NCBI GenBank assembly: GCA_021298335.1
Contig: JAJTEZ010000010.1
Location: 1 to 37,860 of the forward strand
Direction: 5' to 3'
DNA: 37,860 nt
Source: Saprospiraceae bacterium
GTDB lineage: Bacteria; Bacteroidota; Bacteroidia; Chitinophagales; Saprospiraceae
Made by a program: the position numbers and the translations under genes. A model generated the notes under the pieces. It saw only the letters and a program-made list of their open reading frames with translations, had not been told where the DNA came from and did not search any database. Of this stretch, positions 1-7,849 are shown piece after piece; within the stretch, counting starts at the first letter, position 1; each line of letters opens with the position of its first letter.

Positions 1-141
1 AATTGCAATTGAATGCAGATGTTCTACATCATCCTGTACCGAAGACAGGTCTTTTTCAGTGACAAAAAAATGGTCAAATCCGGCTTCCACGATGTGTCCA
101 AATGCTCCTTGCTGATCAGATGCCTCTACAATCAATTTCAT
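1..141 (-). CDS. In-frame continuation of the LVIVD protein beyond a TAA (partial)
   Basis: A 47-codon open stretch starts with ATG at 139-141 and runs off the window start. It lies in the same frame as the upstream 670-residue protein, separated only by the TAA at 157-159 and five further codons. It encodes a stretch with the pattern MKLIVEASD...HIVEAGFDHF, which reads like the second half of the beta-sandwich domain that the upstream ORF leaves unfinished (such domains often end with a 'HIVEAGLDDF'-type strand). I therefore infer that this is the C-terminal remainder of one interrupted gene rather than an independent protein. If translated independently from its ATG, it would make a small protein without a signal peptide. 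The true 3' end is outside the window. Confidence 0.5.
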   Translation of the reverse strand, partial: MKLIVEASDQQGAFGHIVEAGFDHFFVTEKDLSSVQDDVEHLHSIAI

Positions 142-156
142 TTTTGAAGTCGGTTG

Positions 157-159
157 TTA
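157..159 (-). other. In-frame TAA inside a beta-sandwich domain
   Basis: On the minus strand the codons read ACA ACA TTT TAA CAA CCG ACT, i.e. T-T-F-stop-Q-P-T, and then remain open for at least 47 more codons. There is no homopolymer whose single-base change would join two frames; because the frames already match, one substitution (for example TTA, CAA or TCA to TAA) explains it best. It may be a true nonsense mutation, a sequencing error or read-through. Confidence 0.8.
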
Positions 160-2169
160 AAATGTTGTGACATCGAGATTTCTTACCTGAATCCATTTTT
201 GTGATGCACCAAAAAATTTATCGATGACAACTTCTTTTTGGCCGTTAGTAAGTTTTACAACCAAAGTATCATTGATTGGCAGACCATTTCCTGCATTAAA
301 AAACCAAACATCATAGTTGAGTTGTGGGTTTTTATAGGAAGACAAATCCATTTCGGGTGAAATTAAGGAGGTTCTGCCATTATCCACATCATCGCAACCT
401 GCACCACGAATGCCGTTGCCAGTGACCATTGCGCATGGTCCGGCATCATCTCCGTCAATACCTGGATTTGCAATGAGGCCATTCAGATACTCAGTCTGAT
501 TCGGAATACCCTGAAACCAGGTACCTGGTAAGGAAGGTGTGGAACTGACAATTTCCCAACCCAGCATATTTTGAAAATCATCTTCGTATCCTTTTTCAAG
601 GGTCACTTCAATAGGAGTTGTACCTGTGAGGTTATAATTTTCGAATGGCGCCACTTTGTACCCCCATGATGATACAAAAATATCGTATGTGTTAGAAAGT
701 ACGTCTTTTGCCAGGAGTCCTGAATTATCTATATCGAGATTATAGGTGTTGGTTCTGCTGAGCAAAGAGACTTTTGCAGGAAGGGGCTTGCCATCTGCAT
801 TTTTTGCGATAACATTCAGCTGAACAGTTTTTTTCCTGACCATCTGAACATTAAGCTCTGTGACTTCACAATGATTCAGGACGACATTTTTTTCTACCAT
901 TTGGTAATCCGGGTGGGAAATTCTAGCTACAAAGTTCCCACTGTTTGCCTGGCCTGTTTTATACACTCCTCCAGCAGATGTATATTTTCGGTTAATTTGA
1001 TCTGACACAATCTCAACAAGCGCGCTTGTTATGGCCGTGCCATTTTCATCCGTGACCTTTCCTTCAAGATAACAGGCACGCTGGTAATTCACATTCACAA
1101 TAAATAAACCATTGTTAATATCACTACCATATACAATTGTACTACCCGTGTATGGAAAGGTACCCCAGCAACCATAAAAACCTTTGTGGCAAATACTCGG
1201 ATCCTCCCATGTGTCGTAATAAGCCACTTCAACGAGGTTATCAGGTTTGTGTGCATCTGTGACTCGGATACCATCTGTATACCAGCTTGTAACCAAATAC
1301 CCGTTGTGATAGTGGGTATTATGAGGGATGACACCGTCATTTTCCCTTTCCAGTGGCCTGAATTTATCCAGAAGCCGAATATTATTCAAGTTGCTGATAT
1401 CATAGGCGTCGACGTATCCTCCCGCTTTTTCATCGGTCGTAAAGACAAACTTACTATCAGCGGAGGGCCATGCATTGTGTGTAAAAGCCCGGGATGTAAT
1501 TTGACTCGCCAGCAATTTTGGTTTAGAACGATCTGAAATATCGTAAATTCCCAGGCGGCCTGCGTTGATTTCAGATGCATATAAAGTATCTCCCCTTGCA
1601 AACGCATCATGGGAATAAGTCAGATCTGCTGCACCAATAAAAACGGGACTTTTCGGATCTTTTTTCAGGTCAAAAATCATGACACCACGCTGGCTAAGGT
1701 TGCATCCGGCCAGATACATATAACCCTTTTCATCAATGTACAAATTATGACACCGCTGTAATTCGCGAGTATCAATGCCAACAGTTAATGTAGGTCGGAA
1801 AAACGTATGACTAATGTTCGAGGGTGCCCCATTCATATCTATGATCGCAATTCCATCCTGACCCTGATCTGCTGTGACGTATAAATGGTTGTTGTAGGAC
1901 TTTATATCTCTCCAAATAGATTTTGCGCCTGGGGTTGTATGCCTTAAAATCGGATTCCTGGGGTCTTCCAGAGAAAATACGGATGTCTTGGAATTATTGC
2001 CTATGATGGCATAATGAATGCCATCCTTTTCAAAGCCCCAACAATCTGAACTCTCCTCTGAAAATGGAACATGGGAGAGCAATTCTGTATTGAAAGATGT
2101 TTTCTGGGCAAGTGACAAATGGGCAAGACACAAAAGGAAAGAGAGGAACCTCAAATTTAATCCGGACAT
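157..2169 (-). CDS. Secreted LVIVD-repeat (choice-of-anchor B) protein, truncated by in-frame stop
   Basis: The protein has 670 residues. Residues 1-22 form a signal peptide ending LSLAQ. Residues about 35-365 are LVIVD-type beta-propeller repeats with recurring blocks such as GIAIIDMNG, GVMIFDL, GIYDISD, DAYDISN and GIRVTDAHKPDN, as in the choice-of-anchor B family. Two carboxypeptidase-regulatory-like beta-sandwich segments follow (about 368-445 and 448-528), then a MAM/concanavalin-like region from about 535 that breaks off after DVTTF. The stop is TAA at 157-159, and the same frame continues open to base 1 with sequence that completes the domain. A C-terminal secretion signal, if any, would lie beyond the window. 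A perfect -7 box at 2184-2191 sits 14 bases before the ATG, so the gene has its own promoter. The role is unknown; it is probably a cell-surface or secreted adhesion or binding protein. The call as LVIVD family is confident; whether the product is functional is not. Confidence 0.85.
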   Translation of the reverse strand: MSGLNLRFLSFLLCLAHLSLAQKTSFNTELLSHVPFSEESSDCWGFEKDGIHYAIIGNNSKTSVFSLEDPRNPILRHTTPGAKSIWRDIKSYNNHLYVTADQGQDGIAIIDMNGAPSNISHTFFRPTLTVGIDTRELQRCHNLYIDEKGYMYLAGCNLSQRGVMIFDLKKDPKSPVFIGAADLTYSHDAFARGDTLYASEINAGRLGIYDISDRSKPKLLASQITSRAFTHNAWPSADSKFVFTTDEKAGGYVDAYDISNLNNIRLLDKFRPLERENDGVIPHNTHYHNGYLVTSWYTDGIRVTDAHKPDNLVEVAYYDTWEDPSICHKGFYGCWGTFPYTGSTIVYGSDINNGLFIVNVNYQRACYLEGKVTDENGTAITSALVEIVSDQINRKYTSAGGVYKTGQANSGNFVARISHPDYQMVEKNVVLNHCEVTELNVQMVRKKTVQLNVIAKNADGKPLPAKVSLLSRTNTYNLDIDNSGLLAKDVLSNTYDIFVSSWGYKVAPFENYNLTGTTPIEVTLEKGYEDDFQNMLGWEIVSSTPSLPGTWFQGIPNQTEYLNGLIANPGIDGDDAGPCAMVTGNGIRGAGCDDVDNGRTSLISPEMDLSSYKNPQLNYDVWFFNAGNGLPINDTLVVKLTNGQKEVVIDKFFGASQKWIQVRNLDVTTF

Positions 2170-2183
2170 TTTCTATTTTTAGT

Positions 2184-2191
2184 CAAATGTA
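2184..2191 (-). promoter_or_regulatory. Bacteroidota -7 box for the LVIVD protein
   Basis: The minus strand reads TACATTTG, an exact match to the TAnnTTTG -7 element of the Bacteroidota primary sigma factor. It ends 14 bases before the ATG of the LVIVD protein. A TTTG at 2205-2208 (minus) is closer than the usual spacing for a -33 element, so only the -7 box is well supported. Confidence 0.5.
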
Positions 2192-2255
2192 CAAACTATT
2201 CTCACAAATTGATTTGGGTTTTCTAAGAATGATTTGACTTTCGACGTTGATTTTG

Positions 2256-3752
2256 CTAAAAGTAAAAATTACAGACCACATTTGTTAAATGCATGTTCAC
2301 TTTGTTCAACTGATATCCAAGAGGCAGCACTGAATCGTGCAATGGGAATTTATAGGTATACAGAACCTGGATTTCCCACCCTTTCCATACACCTTGCAGC
2401 CTGTACCTAGTATCTGCCAGAATTTGTCCGTAAGGCGGCATGCCATATTTATTCATACGGACATTTTCAGGTCCAGGCAGGCCGAAATAACCGGCTGCCA
2501 TCATTAAAGTACCTTTTTTCAAAAACTGAAACTGAGACTTCAATACGGCAGCAAAGACGTCGCCAAAGCCTTCATTTCTCTCACGTGGCAGAAATGTAAA
2601 AAAGGGATCCCTACCCCATTCTCTGGGCATCAGATATCTACCTCCAGCAGCAATATAATTGAATGCGAGCGTATGGTTCCACACCTTTCTATCCAGAACA
2701 ACTTTTAAACCAGTAGTCCAGACTGGCTTCTCATTGGTATAATATCGTTTTCCTGGATCAGGATTACCTCCATCCCCGGACCGAGTTTGTAAAATACTTT
2801 GAAGCGAAATGTGAAATGGGCTATGCCAAATATTTTTGAAGTCCAGCTGAGCTAGCCCTGTGTGCATCACATTTTCCACCCATAAATGCCAGTATGTTGC
2901 TGTAAAACCCGGGGCTGCCTTATAAGTATAATTGAACAATGCCGCACCGCGTGCATTTACGTTGCCTGCATAATTTGACTTTACCCCATCAATTCCCACC
3001 CCTGAAGCATACACTCCGATTGAACTAGCTAAACTGTACCAAGTTCTCGTCCCTCTGGGAGCAATTCCATAAATCCAGCCTGCCTGAAGCTGATGCCTCG
3101 AACTCAGTACATGCTCTGTCCAGATTCCTTCCACTGCCGTTGGACGCATACGGCCGTCCTGAAGATTAATAAATGGTGTGTTTATTAGCTGACGACCTGC
3201 GATTATTCTTGTATTTTGATGTCGGTACTGCAAGAATAATTCTTCCAGTCTATTTATTTCCTGCGTATTGGAAGGATTGGCCACATCAAAAAGACCCAGT
3301 TCATATCGATTGATTTGTCCAGTCGCTGCATCCTTCTGCCCCAGTGACGAGGAACCGAGATTGAAAATATAAAATCCACTAATGCCTGAACTAAAGCCGT
3401 GCCAAGCATCTGTTTCAAAGCGGATGCCGCCACCCAGGGCATTGGCATAATAATCGGAGAGATCTCCCCGATTGGTTGTCTGAGAGAAAAAATACCTGAT
3501 ATGACCATTCATTTTGCCTCTTTGAAAGGCTTTTAAAAAGCTTGAGGTATCTTGTTTTATTCTGGAATCTTCGATTTTAGATTGCCAGATCGCAGGCTTT
3601 TCCTGTAATTCCTGATGTTGCGCCAGGCCGTGTTGCAATGCTAAAATGAAAACGCACATCATGAACGAAAAACCAACTCTTTTCCGTTCAAAAAAGGCAA
3701 AAGTATGGCTAACCGAAAGCAAATACTCCGGTACCCTCAAATTCCAAACCAT
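2256..3752 (-). CDS. OprD-like outer-membrane porin
   Basis: The protein has 498 residues and is an outer-membrane beta-barrel of the OprD-like type: alternating amphipathic strands, a conserved block around GRQLINTPFINLQDGRMRP and a C-terminal strand ending in phenylalanine (VVCNFYF). Members of this family form channels for small anions or organic acids. The longest frame starts at 3752, giving a long N-terminus with basic residues ERKR before a hydrophobic stretch that ends HGLAQ, a plausible cleavage site. Two adjacent internal ATGs (3662 and 3659) begin at MMCVFILAL, and a perfect -7 box at 3698-3705 would only permit the internal starts; the internal version lacks the usual positive charges of a signal peptide. 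As the last gene of the sulfur block, downstream of the DsrE-like gene, it may admit thiosulfate or tetrathionate (inference). Confidence 0.8.
   Translation of the reverse strand: MVWNLRVPEYLLSVSHTFAFFERKRVGFSFMMCVFILALQHGLAQHQELQEKPAIWQSKIEDSRIKQDTSSFLKAFQRGKMNGHIRYFFSQTTNRGDLSDYYANALGGGIRFETDAWHGFSSGISGFYIFNLGSSSLGQKDAATGQINRYELGLFDVANPSNTQEINRLEELFLQYRHQNTRIIAGRQLINTPFINLQDGRMRPTAVEGIWTEHVLSSRHQLQAGWIYGIAPRGTRTWYSLASSIGVYASGVGIDGVKSNYAGNVNARGAALFNYTYKAAPGFTATYWHLWVENVMHTGLAQLDFKNIWHSPFHISLQSILQTRSGDGGNPDPGKRYYTNEKPVWTTGLKVVLDRKVWNHTLAFNYIAAGGRYLMPREWGRDPFFTFLPRERNEGFGDVFAAVLKSQFQFLKKGTLMMAAGYFGLPGPENVRMNKYGMPPYGQILADTRYRLQGVWKGWEIQVLYTYKFPLHDSVLPLGYQLNKVNMHLTNVVCNFYF
3698..3705 (-). promoter_or_regulatory. 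Possible internal -7 box before the porin gene
   Basis: The minus strand reads TACTTTTG, an exact TAnnTTTG match, 35 bases before the internal ATG at 3662 of the porin. It lies inside the longest possible porin frame and would support the shorter start. No convincing -33 element was seen at the expected distance, so it could be chance in an AT-rich stretch. Confidence 0.35.
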
Positions 3753-3761
3753 AGTGATGTA

Positions 3762-4211
3762 TTAGTAACCGGCCTTAATGTAAGTCCACCCTTTTTCCTG
3801 ACGCTCAACAATTTCCAGGATGCCACCTGGAACGGTCCGACACACGTCAAGCAGCTGTTCCTTTTTCAGATTTTTTTGCGACATCGTAAATTCACATGCC
3901 ACAAAATCAACTTTTTTACCAGCCAGAACTGACAGTTGATCCAGCACATAAGATTTGTTCTTCTGAATCAATGTAATTCCAGGGCCATGACACACTACCT
4001 CCAGTTTTGCATTGGGGGCGAGTTTTAAGATGTTGTTCAGTTGCCTAACCATCGCATTGTGGTCGGCCGTATCCTTTGACACCATTTGAAATACAATCTT
4101 ATGCGGACGAGGCTTTTTGGAAGCTTTGTCAGCTGGTATTTCAAGCTGCCCAAAAATGCTTTGTGTACTTATAAAAGTCAGAAAAACAAAAAGAAACATT
4201 GACTTATTCAT
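3762..4211 (-). CDS. Exported DsrE-like sulfur-carrier protein
   Basis: The protein has 149 residues: a signal peptide (1 to about 22, ending SIFGQ) followed by a single DsrE/DsrF-like alpha/beta domain (about 37-149). DsrE-family proteins carry sulfane sulfur on a conserved cysteine. Three cysteines are visible: Cys74 (VVCHGPG), Cys106 (VACEFTMSQ) and Cys124 (DVCRTVPGG); Cys106 lies where the family's active cysteine is usually found. Canonical DsrE works in the cytoplasm with DsrF and DsrH, whereas this one is exported and no DsrFH is nearby. It sits 19 bases after the SoxB-like gene and just before the porin, so the same mRNA is likely. Inference: it could accept sulfane sulfur in the periplasm from the SoxB-like or TsdA-like enzymes. 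The family call is firm; the partner is not known. Confidence 0.8.
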   Translation of the reverse strand: MNKSMFLFVFLTFISTQSIFGQLEIPADKASKKPRPHKIVFQMVSKDTADHNAMVRQLNNILKLAPNAKLEVVCHGPGITLIQKNKSYVLDQLSVLAGKKVDFVACEFTMSQKNLKKEQLLDVCRTVPGGILEIVERQEKGWTYIKAGY

Positions 4212-4230
4212 GTGAATTGATTTTTACAAA

Positions 4231-5907
4231 TTAATGAAATTGATATGGGACACCAGTCACTTGAGAGAGCAAAGTTTCCGGTACATCCAAAGCCTGAGCA
4301 AATTTTCTGGGTATTGGGTTTACCGGAGAATTTGCTGCAAGGTAATCTAACAGAGTCTGATGGAGTGTAATCGGTAACACTGAAGTATCCTTCACTTGTT
4401 TCATTCTGCAAATCATATCTGCAGGATCTCCGTCCCGTTCACAAGCACAAATAGAATAGACTTTTTCGGGTTCCAAAGGATCATTTCCAACAACAATTGA
4501 CTCTATTCTATTGCCCTCATTTCCCAATGCGCGAAAAGTCACAACCATGCCGTTAAACTTTGTCACCCAACCGCCAAAGCGTTTGGATGCATCTGCTGAA
4601 AAAACATTATGCAATTCTTTTTCAAGCCATGATGCGATCTGCCTCCCTGTTGCATAACCTGTTTTTATATGACTATCAACAGGTAACATATCATATATAA
4701 AACCATATGTAATAGGTATATTGCCGGTTTGGTCGGGTGTTGTTCGAGGGGGGCAAAACCGAAAACCGTTTGATAAAACGATATCAATATTGTTCATTTT
4801 CCAACGTAGCGCGTCAAGTATTAAGGTGTCAATGGTATTTTCTATCACAAAATAGCGATATAATGGTATCTTCGAATAGCCAACCACTCTTTTGATTTCC
4901 TGCAGAAAGGGTTGTTCCAGATCATTCATCAGCCTGGCGACCGTCGCATCACTTTCATAATCACTAGCGGTGATTTCATCCAGGTAGTATTCCTCCCTGA
5001 CACATTTTCCATCAGAAAAATGGAGTTCCAGCCTTCCACAAAAACTTCCGAATGCTCCGGGTTCTACAACTTTCGCATAGGTACACTGAATGGGTTTTCT
5101 GACGCGTTCATGTGTATCTCCCCCCATGATGTAGTCAACGCCTTTACAGACTTCCAGATTGGCAAGATGGATTTGTTGTGACAATCCAAGATGTGCCAGG
5201 ACAATGACCATGGAGCATTGTTCCTGGTTTCGAAGTACGTCTACATAATGGGCCAGATTTTCTTCTGGTTTGGTATACAGAATGCCTTTGCTGTAGTTTG
5301 GTGACTGCCTGATAGGCACCAAATGGTCAGTATATCCTAAAAAACCGATTTTAACACCTTCTACGGTCCAGATATAATAAGGCGGAAAAATTAGTTCTCC
5401 TTTTTTACCTTCTCCCAGATCATGATACATATTGGCACAAACCTTTGGTGCTTTAAGACCTCCGAGCAAATGCTGCATTGTTTTTTTTCCATAAATGACT
5501 TCCCAATTGCCGGGTAGATACAAATTATATCCCAGCTCATTGAGAATGGGTGAAATGGCATCACCTGATGTCTTGACAGAAAGTGCACTCCCCTGGTACA
5601 TATCACCTGTATCGGTGAGAAAAACGTGAGAATTTTTCTTTCGGATTCCTTGAATATATGTTGCTAGCCTGTCATACCCTCCCGTTTTACGGTACACAAC
5701 TTGCTGATTTTCCCAAAACAATTCGTCATGCTCATGTATCTGGCAATGAATGTCGGTCGTTTGTAAAATCGTCAGTCTGGTGGTCTCAGCCTTTTTAGTT
5801 TCATTAGATTCTTTCTCCTGAGCTTTGAGTACTGGACCTGCTGTAACTATGCCAGCACCCATGATTCCGGCGTGGCGTAAAAATTCTCTTCTTTTCTGTT
5901 GTGACAT
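4231..5907 (-). CDS. SoxB-like metallohydrolase (5'-nucleotidase superfamily), Tat-type leader
   Basis: The protein has 558 residues. The N-terminus KRREFLRHAG followed by a hydrophobic stretch resembles a twin-arginine signal, expected for SoxB. A calcineurin-like metallophosphatase domain spans about 44-300, with TTDIHCQ (Asp52, His54), DTGDMYQG (Asp102), GNWE (Asn134, Trp135) and AHLG (His239). The 5'-nucleotidase C-terminal domain spans about 340-530. In nucleotidases the third motif is GNHE; SoxB proteins carry Trp in place of His (GHWEFTYG), and here it reads GNWEVIYG, favouring SoxB. SoxB hydrolyses the sulfonate from thiosulfate bound to SoxY. Oddly, the usual GGHTH metal motif reads GGDTH (Asp264), and no SoxYZ or SoxXA is in the window. 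It is 18 bases after the TsdA-like gene. SoxB-like is likely; a plain nucleotidase is the alternative. Confidence 0.75.
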   Translation of the reverse strand: MSQQKRREFLRHAGIMGAGIVTAGPVLKAQEKESNETKKAETTRLTILQTTDIHCQIHEHDELFWENQQVVYRKTGGYDRLATYIQGIRKKNSHVFLTDTGDMYQGSALSVKTSGDAISPILNELGYNLYLPGNWEVIYGKKTMQHLLGGLKAPKVCANMYHDLGEGKKGELIFPPYYIWTVEGVKIGFLGYTDHLVPIRQSPNYSKGILYTKPEENLAHYVDVLRNQEQCSMVIVLAHLGLSQQIHLANLEVCKGVDYIMGGDTHERVRKPIQCTYAKVVEPGAFGSFCGRLELHFSDGKCVREEYYLDEITASDYESDATVARLMNDLEQPFLQEIKRVVGYSKIPLYRYFVIENTIDTLILDALRWKMNNIDIVLSNGFRFCPPRTTPDQTGNIPITYGFIYDMLPVDSHIKTGYATGRQIASWLEKELHNVFSADASKRFGGWVTKFNGMVVTFRALGNEGNRIESIVVGNDPLEPEKVYSICACERDGDPADMICRMKQVKDTSVLPITLHQTLLDYLAANSPVNPIPRKFAQALDVPETLLSQVTGVPYQFH

Positions 5908-5925
5908 GTGGCTGGATTTAGTATG

Positions 5926-6987
5926 TTATCGGGCTGTGCGCTTCATCTGCCCAAATGGTCCGAACTTGTGCTGCGCTTCTGAAAAACGATCAGCAAACGG
6001 TCCGAAAGGATGATCTACCGGTTTTTTGGAAATATCCGGCCAGTCAGATGGCACGTCTTTATGTGGTCGGGGTCTACTATTGACATATGCTGAGATATCC
6101 CAGGCTTCTTCATCAGTGATGACCGGCACCTCATGACTTGCCCCAAGAGGCATGTTGTATTTTATATATTTGGCAAAATTACTCAAGCGATACAAACCGG
6201 CAGCATCATTATATGAATTTGGTCCCCAAAGTGGTGGGTAAACATACTCGCGTTTATCTTGAGCTAATACACCCTTACCGTCAGCCTGATGACATTCACT
6301 ACAGCGGATTTGGTAAGCCATTTGACCTTTTATCGGATCGGCAGACCTGTCTAAATAAGGTAAATCTTTAAGACCTGAGCCCCTGGCATTTTGGCCTTTT
6401 GGTACATTTCTACCCAAAAAAATCAGATATGCCTTGATGGCCTGCATTTCTTTGCTCATCGTATCAAGGGCTGATCCATTTAAACTTCGCTCAAAACAAT
6501 CGTTTACCCTTTTATATATGTTCTCAACCGAACCGCTTCGTGCACGAAACCTTGGGTAGGTTGCATAAACCGAACCATAATTATTTCCGAAGATCTTAGT
6601 TCCTGCTTCAAGATGACAATTCTGGCAATTCATCCCGTTAGAAATGCTGGCGACGGTTCCATTTGGCCCCAAGTAGCGGGATGTATGCATGATGAGATCT
6701 CTGCCGTATAGAATTTGCTCTTCTAATCCTGACCCCTGAATGCTTTTCAATTCCGGTGACTGCCAGAATACGGCTAGAGTGTCTGTCAATACAGCATTTT
6801 TCATAGGTTCTGGGGCGTTAAACATCAAGGACTTCCGGCTACTGTTAAGTCCGGAAATCATCCGGGGTTGGATAACGAATATCATTAAAATTGCCCCAAC
6901 CAACAGAAGTAAGAAGATTAGATACAATAATGTTTCGATATGAATAATGATTGTCTCGTCAGCCTTTTGCTCAGATCTTTTGTCCAT
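5926..6987 (-). CDS. tsdA: Membrane-anchored di-haem cytochrome c, thiosulfate dehydrogenase (TsdA) family
   Basis: The protein has 353 residues. A single membrane segment (about 13-40) anchors it, with the catalytic part facing the periplasm. Two haem-binding motifs are visible: CQNCH at 121-125 and CSECH at 229-233. Cys164 lies in RVNDCFERSLNG, a hallmark of TsdA/SoxA-like proteins where a cysteine is the axial ligand of haem 1; it is 39 residues after the haem-1 histidine, close to the distance in Allochromatium TsdA. Met279 in YNMPLG is a candidate ligand for haem 2. TsdA interconverts thiosulfate and tetrathionate, passing electrons to or from the respiratory chain. Classical TsdA is soluble; the anchor is unusual and may bring it close to a quinol or cytochrome oxidase. 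It lies between the rhodanese and the SoxB-like gene with short gaps, consistent with one operon. Confidence 0.8.
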   Translation of the reverse strand: MDKRSEQKADETIIIHIETLLYLIFLLLLVGAILMIFVIQPRMISGLNSSRKSLMFNAPEPMKNAVLTDTLAVFWQSPELKSIQGSGLEEQILYGRDLIMHTSRYLGPNGTVASISNGMNCQNCHLEAGTKIFGNNYGSVYATYPRFRARSGSVENIYKRVNDCFERSLNGSALDTMSKEMQAIKAYLIFLGRNVPKGQNARGSGLKDLPYLDRSADPIKGQMAYQIRCSECHQADGKGVLAQDKREYVYPPLWGPNSYNDAAGLYRLSNFAKYIKYNMPLGASHEVPVITDEEAWDISAYVNSRPRPHKDVPSDWPDISKKPVDHPFGPFADRFSEAQHKFGPFGQMKRTAR

Positions 6988-7017
6988 GATTACGAATCAA
7001 ATGTCCAAAATACGGTT

Positions 7018-7332
7018 TCATCCGGTATATCCGGCAACATTCTTCCAGGTTCCTCCATTCACTACCTCTGAAATTCCATTTGCCTCCAGAATGGATTTTG
7101 CCTGTTCGCTTCGGTTTCCGCTTCTGCAAAAGACAACAATTGCCTCTTTCCCCTGAAATTTCGCAATCTGGTTTTGAATTTTATCAAGAGGGATATTGAC
7201 ACTTCCTTTTGGATGCCCCTGAGCAAATTCAGTCGGAGTGCGTACATCCACTAAAAACGGCTTTTTCAAAAGGACACTTTCAAGATTTTCAGAAGATCCG
7301 CCAGAAAAAATTGATTTTAAAAAATCGAACAT
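7018..7332 (-). CDS. Small single-domain rhodanese
   Basis: The protein has 104 residues, with one rhodanese domain (about 15-104). It carries the active-site loop CRSGNRS (Cys69) and the conserved VDVRTPTEFAQGHPKGSVNIP entrance region. The start is placed at the ATG of MFDFLKSIF (7330-7332), because the frame upstream overlaps the YeeE gene and carries no recognisable domain. There is no signal peptide, so it acts in the cytoplasm, where it would pass sulfane sulfur between thiosulfate or persulfide and a thiol acceptor. It sits 29 bases after the smaller YeeE gene and 30 bases before the TsdA-like gene. Coupling of YeeE-type transporters with a small rhodanese or TusA protein is a known pattern for thiosulfate uptake. 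Confidence 0.9.
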   Translation of the reverse strand: MFDFLKSIFSGGSSENLESVLLKKPFLVDVRTPTEFAQGHPKGSVNIPLDKIQNQIAKFQGKEAIVVFCRSGNRSEQAKSILEANGISEVVNGGTWKNVAGYTG

Positions 7333-7361
7333 GTTTTTTAAATTTAGTTGAAAAAATATAA

Positions 7362-7778
7362 TTAATGTGGCAGTCGATTCATCACCAGACCGTATAGAAA
7401 TGTGCCTACCAAGGAAAACAAAAAGACAATCACCAGAGCAGTATATCCATAACCTATGTTTACGATCATCGGTCCCGGGCATGCTCCACTAAGTGCCCAT
7501 CCCATTCCAAAGACAGAACCACCAACAAGGTAGCGAATCACAGATTTTTCTTTAGGTAAAAAAACAATTGGATTACCTGAGATATCTCTGAGTCCTAACT
7601 TCTTAATCAAGTACACACCAATCACCCCTGTCACAACCGCAACACCAATGATTCCATACATGTGGAATGACTGAAACCGAAACATCTCCTGAATGCGGTA
7701 CCACGAAATGGCTTCAGATTTTGCCATTACAATTCCAAATACAGTTCCTGCTAGTATAAATTTCAAAAATTGCATCAT
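7362..7778 (-). CDS. YeeE/YedE (TsuA-like) transport protein, second half
   Basis: The protein has 138 residues with about four membrane segments and the family motif ALSGACPGP (Cys100). YeeE/YedE proteins, of which Spirochaeta TsuA is the studied example, carry thiosulfate through the membrane by handing it between conserved cysteines. TsuA itself is one long chain; here the function is split into two short proteins encoded next to each other, common in Bacteroidota and Proteobacteria (DUF6691-type small subunit). Two ATGs in a row stand at the start. It lies 71 bases after the larger partner gene, in an AT-rich gap with no clear promoter. The two proteins probably form a heterodimer (inference). 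Confidence 0.85.
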   Translation of the reverse strand: MMQFLKFILAGTVFGIVMAKSEAISWYRIQEMFRFQSFHMYGIIGVAVVTGVIGVYLIKKLGLRDISGNPIVFLPKEKSVIRYLVGGSVFGMGWALSGACPGPMIVNIGYGYTALVIVFLFSLVGTFLYGLVMNRLPH

Positions 7779-7849
7779 TTTTATATTTAAATATTCAATT
7801 TACAAGCATCTGATTATCAATAACATAATCACAACGCACTGAATGTCAG

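Noticed and set aside
7333-7482. Fifty extra N-terminal residues for the small rhodanese
   Set aside because: They overlap the YeeE gene, carry no domain, and the natural start MFDFLKSIF lies inside.
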